Shown here one piece after another: positions 39,221 to 41,921 of a stretch of DNA of 41,921 nt; within the stretch, counting starts at the first letter, position 1; each line of letters opens with the position of its first letter. The position numbers were made by a program, and so were the translations under genes. The notes beneath the pieces are model-generated. The model had not been told where the DNA came from. It made no database searches and saw nothing but the letters and a program-made list of their open reading frames with translations. The DNA is taken from positions 1-41,921 of the forward strand of contig NZ_BCWB01000050.1 in the NCBI RefSeq assembly GCF_001592045.1. The letters are read 5' to 3'. The stretch comes from Thermobifida fusca NBRC 14071 = JCM 3263. GTDB taxonomy: Bacteria; Actinomycetota; Actinomycetes; Streptosporangiales; Streptosporangiaceae.

Positions 39221-39304
39221 TGAATCCCTCCACAACCGTTGCTTCCACGGGCAACGGCCCAGACTAGCCGCGGCAGGAGGTCAGCGGTGTCCTTCCGCCG
39301 CGTC

Positions 39305-39310
39305 TACCCT
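39305..39310 (+). promoter_or_regulatory. Candidate leaderless -10 box of pcrA
   Basis: TACCCT is followed by seven bases and the GTG start of pcrA, with no true ribosome binding site. A -35 box is not clear. Confidence 0.4.
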
Positions 39311-39317
39311 TGGTGGG

Positions 39318-41582
39318 GTGTCCTCCCAAGAGCAGCTTCTCGAAGGTCTCAACGAGCTCCAGCGCGCCGCGGTGCTCCACCACGGCAGCCCGCTGCTGAT
39401 CATCGCTGGAGCGGGGTCAGGCAAGACCCGTGTCCTCACCCACCGCATCGCCTACCTGCTGGCCGAGCGGGGAGTCCGCCCCAGCGAGGTGCTCGCGATC
39501 ACCTTCACCAACAAAGCCGCAGCCGAGATGAAGGAGCGTGTCGAGCGGCTGCTCGGTGAACGCACGGCCAGCGCCATGTGGGTGATGACCTTCCACTCGG
39601 CCTGTGTGCGCATCCTGCGCCGCGAGGCGGCCCGCCTGGGATACCCCAGCAGTTTCACCATCTACGACTCCGCGGACTCCCAGCGGCTGATGCAACTGGT
39701 CTGCCGCGAACTCGACCTGGACCCCAAACGCTTCCCGCCCAAGTCGTTCTCCGCCCAGGTGTCGAGCCTGAAGAACGAACTGGTGGACTACGACACGTTC
39801 GCGGGGCGGGCAGAAACCGTGCAGGAGCGCGCTCTCGCGGAGGCGTACCAGCTCTACCAGCAGCGCCTCTACGAGGCGGGGGCGATGGACTTCGACGACC
39901 TCATCATGGTCACGGTCCATCTGCTGCAGATGTTCCCCGAGGTCGCCGAGCACTACCGGCGGCGGTTCCGGCACCTGCTGGTCGACGAGTACCAGGACAC
40001 CAACCACGCCCAATACGCCCTGATCCGGGAGCTCGTAGGCGACGGCGACCCCGCCACCCCGGGACCGGAATTGTGCGTGGTGGGCGACGCCGACCAGTCC
40101 ATCTACGCCTTCCGCGGGGCGACGATCCGCAACATTCTGGAGTTCGAGCGCGACTACCCGCAGGCCACCACCATCCTGCTGGAGCAGAACTACCGGTCCA
40201 CGCAGACCATCCTCTCCGCAGCCAACGCCGTTATCGCGCACAACACGGAGCGCCGCCCGAAAAACCTGTGGTCCGCCCAGGGAGAGGGCGAGCCTATCGT
40301 CGGCTATGTCGCCGACGATGAGCGCGACGAGGCAACGTTCGTCGTCCAGGAGATCGACGCCCTCACCGACGCGGGAACCTGCACCCCCGGCGATGTCGCG
40401 GTGTTCTACCGGACCAACGCCCAGTCCCGCGTACTGGAGGAAGTGTTCGTCCGCACCGGCATGCCGTACCGGATCGTCGGCGGGGTGCGGTTCTACGAAC
40501 GCAAGGAGATCCGCGACATCCTCGCCTACCTCCGCGTGCTGGCCAACCCTGAGGACTCGGTGAGCCTGCGCCGCATTCTGAACGTGCCGAAACGCGGGAT
40601 CGGGGAGCGGGCCGAGCAGGTCATCGAACAGTTCGCGGCACAGGAGCGGATCACGTTCGCGCAGGCCCTGCGCCGCGCAGACGAAGCACCGGGAATCGCC
40701 ACCCGCTCGCTCAAAGCGATCAAAGAGTTCGTCGCGCTCCTCGAAGAACTCGAGGAGCTGGCTGCCACCCGCAGCCCGGCCGAGACGATTGAAGCGGTCC
40801 TGGAACGCACCGGCTACTTGGAAGAGCTCGTCAACTCCAAGGACATCCAGGACGAGAGCCGCGTGGAGAACCTCGAGGAGTTCGTCGGCGTCGCCCGCGA
40901 GTTCGAATCGTCTTTTGACGCCGCGCTGGCCGCAGAAGGAGCCGACGGGGAAACCGGCCGCGACGGTGCGGAACCGACCCTGGTGGACTTCCTCGAGCAG
41001 GTCTCCCTCATCGCCGACACCGACCAGCTCCCTGACGAGGACGACCAGGGCGGGGCCGTCACCCTCATGACCCTCCACTCGGCCAAAGGATTGGAGTTTC
41101 CCGTGGTCTTCCTCACCGGGTTGGAGGACGGGGTCTTCCCGCACCTGCGGGCGCTCGGCGACCGGTCCGCACTGGAAGAGGAGCGGCGGCTGGTCTACGT
41201 CGGTATCACCCGTGCCCAGGAGCGGCTCTACCTGACCCGGGCTGCGACACGCAGCTCCTGGGGGGCCGCGGCCTACAACCCTCCGTCGCGGTTTTTGGAC
41301 GAGATTCCCGCAGAACTCGTGACCTGGCGCCGGGCAGAGTCCACGACGGAGGCGCTCCGCCGTTCCGTGTCCCCTGCCCGCACGTCGCGGCCGACCCGCA
41401 AGGCCGAGCGCCCGGTGCTAGCGCTGCGGCCAGGCGACAAGGTGAACCACGACTCCTTTGGGCTGGGCACCGTGCTCTCGGTCGACGGCACCGGGGATCG
41501 GACGCGGGCCCGTGTCGACTTCGGAGCGGGGGTCGGGCAGAAGGACCTCATGGTCAAGTTCGCTCCGCTGGAGAAGCTCTGA
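39318..41582 (+). CDS. pcrA: ATP-dependent DNA helicase PcrA/UvrD
   Basis: A superfamily 1 3'-to-5' helicase of 754 residues for nucleotide excision repair and removal of blocked forks and RecA. The motifs run in order: Q motif LNELQRAAV, Walker A IIAGAGSGKTRVLTHRIAYL, Ia ITFTNKAAAEMKERV, II VDEYQDTN, III GDADQSIYAFRGA, IV LEQNYRST, V TLMTLHSAKGLEFPVVFL and VI EERRLVYVGITRAQERLYL. The C-terminus ends with the tudor-like PcrA domain (GDKVNHDSFGLGTVLSVDG..DFGAGVGQKDLMVKFAPLEKL). Start is GTG at 39318, probably on a leaderless mRNA. It is divergent from the nucleoside hydrolase. Confidence 0.97.
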   Translation: MSSQEQLLEGLNELQRAAVLHHGSPLLIIAGAGSGKTRVLTHRIAYLLAERGVRPSEVLAITFTNKAAAEMKERVERLLGERTASAMWVMTFHSACVRILRREAARLGYPSSFTIYDSADSQRLMQLVCRELDLDPKRFPPKSFSAQVSSLKNELVDYDTFAGRAETVQERALAEAYQLYQQRLYEAGAMDFDDLIMVTVHLLQMFPEVAEHYRRRFRHLLVDEYQDTNHAQYALIRELVGDGDPATPGPELCVVGDADQSIYAFRGATIRNILEFERDYPQATTILLEQNYRSTQTILSAANAVIAHNTERRPKNLWSAQGEGEPIVGYVADDERDEATFVVQEIDALTDAGTCTPGDVAVFYRTNAQSRVLEEVFVRTGMPYRIVGGVRFYERKEIRDILAYLRVLANPEDSVSLRRILNVPKRGIGERAEQVIEQFAAQERITFAQALRRADEAPGIATRSLKAIKEFVALLEELEELAATRSPAETIEAVLERTGYLEELVNSKDIQDESRVENLEEFVGVAREFESSFDAALAAEGADGETGRDGAEPTLVDFLEQVSLIADTDQLPDEDDQGGAVTLMTLHSAKGLEFPVVFLTGLEDGVFPHLRALGDRSALEEERRLVYVGITRAQERLYLTRAATRSSWGAAAYNPPSRFLDEIPAELVTWRRAESTTEALRRSVSPARTSRPTRKAERPVLALRPGDKVNHDSFGLGTVLSVDGTGDRTRARVDFGAGVGQKDLMVKFAPLEKL

Positions 41583-41921
41583 CGACGACGGGCACGCATC
41601 CGCGGATACGGGTTCGACCTGGGCATATGCGTCCTGGCCGAACCCGATTCGCCAAGCGGGCGAACGTGGGATAAAGTCTTCCAACGCCGCCGGGCTTCCG
41701 GGCGTGCCCGGGCACGGTGGTCAGTCCAGAGGATGTGCGAAGCACTCCGCAGAGCACGGTAATCTGGATAAGCGAACCGAGCGAGACGGACGCGGTAGCT
41801 GCCGCGGACGGGCCGGTTCTCCCACTCCAGCGCCGATGGTCCGAGCACTCTCGGAGAGGCGCTAGAGTAAAGAAAGAAGCCAAGAGCGAAGCCGGCAGGC
41901 GCCGGAAGAGCTCTGAAGTGA
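41583..41921. other. Non-coding right end of the window
   Basis: About 339 bases with no supported gene. An inverted repeat (CGGGTTCG at 41609-41616, CGAACCCG at 41639-41646) with an inner GCATATGC palindrome may terminate pcrA. Near the end, TAGAGT at 41863-41868 looks like a -10 box for a gene beyond the window, preceded by the palindrome TCCGAG-CACT-CTCGGA (41840-41855). Confidence 0.45.

Noticed and set aside
41607-41625. GGTTCGA, resembling a tRNA T-loop
   Set aside because: The flanking stem does not pair as a T-arm and no anticodon or acceptor stem can be found; it is part of an inverted repeat.
41458-41865. Open frame running past the end of pcrA on the plus strand
   Set aside because: It overlaps the certain 3' end of pcrA in another frame, and its tail resembles nothing known.

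Overview
The window is a stretch of core chromosome from a high-GC Gram-positive bacterium. Several things place it in the filamentous actinomycetes: GC-rich third codon positions, many GTG starts, actinobacterial -10 boxes of TAnnnT form set 6-8 bases before the start codon, a groES-groEL1 operon under a CIRCE operator with a His-tailed GroEL1, a ShbA/SigD-type sigma factor beside guaB, and a coiled-coil protein built on the 51-residue period of actinomycete filament proteins. The gene order resembles Streptomyces and Thermobifida. A Thermobifida-like thermophile is my guess, not something the sequence proves. I see no insertion sequence, prophage, CRISPR array, tRNA or rRNA gene.

Layout. 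Positions 1-4150 hold the end of glmM, convergent glmS (amino-sugar supply for the wall) and divergent coaA (CoA synthesis). A DUF4913 gene follows, then nnr (NAD(P)HX repair), a large PrsW-type membrane protease with extra domains, and alr (D-alanine). Next comes a tight tsaE-tsaB-rimI-tsaD group (tRNA t6A plus ribosomal protein acetylation), ending in strong hairpins at about 13.1 kb. Positions 13181-16888, on the minus strand, carry a 708-residue coiled-coil protein and a THUMP-like methyltransferase. groES-groEL1, shbA, guaB and guaB3 run rightward from 17.0 to 22.8 kb.

From 22.9 to 31.8 kb, still rightward, lie a lytic transglycosylase, glpD, a short polynucleotide kinase-phosphatase without a ligase domain, galE, an aldehyde dehydrogenase and guaA. 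From 31.9 to 36.2 kb the minus strand holds a proline-rich membrane protein, a CoxM/CoxS-like FAD and 2Fe-2S pair with no molybdenum subunit nearby, a small membrane protein and a PspC/LiaF-like membrane protein. This last gene diverges from a PspC-histidine kinase plus LuxR-type response regulator, making a LiaFSR-like envelope-stress unit with repeated palindromes in the shared promoter region. A nucleoside hydrolase and pcrA close the window.

Most genes are housekeeping: wall precursors, purines, cofactors, tRNA modification, chaperones and DNA repair. The parts most likely to repay study are the 51-residue-repeat coiled-coil protein, the PspC/LiaF two-component locus with its palindromes, the PrsW fusion, the ligase-less Pnkp, the orphan CoxSM pair, the hairpin between groES and groEL1, and the many apparently leaderless promoters.
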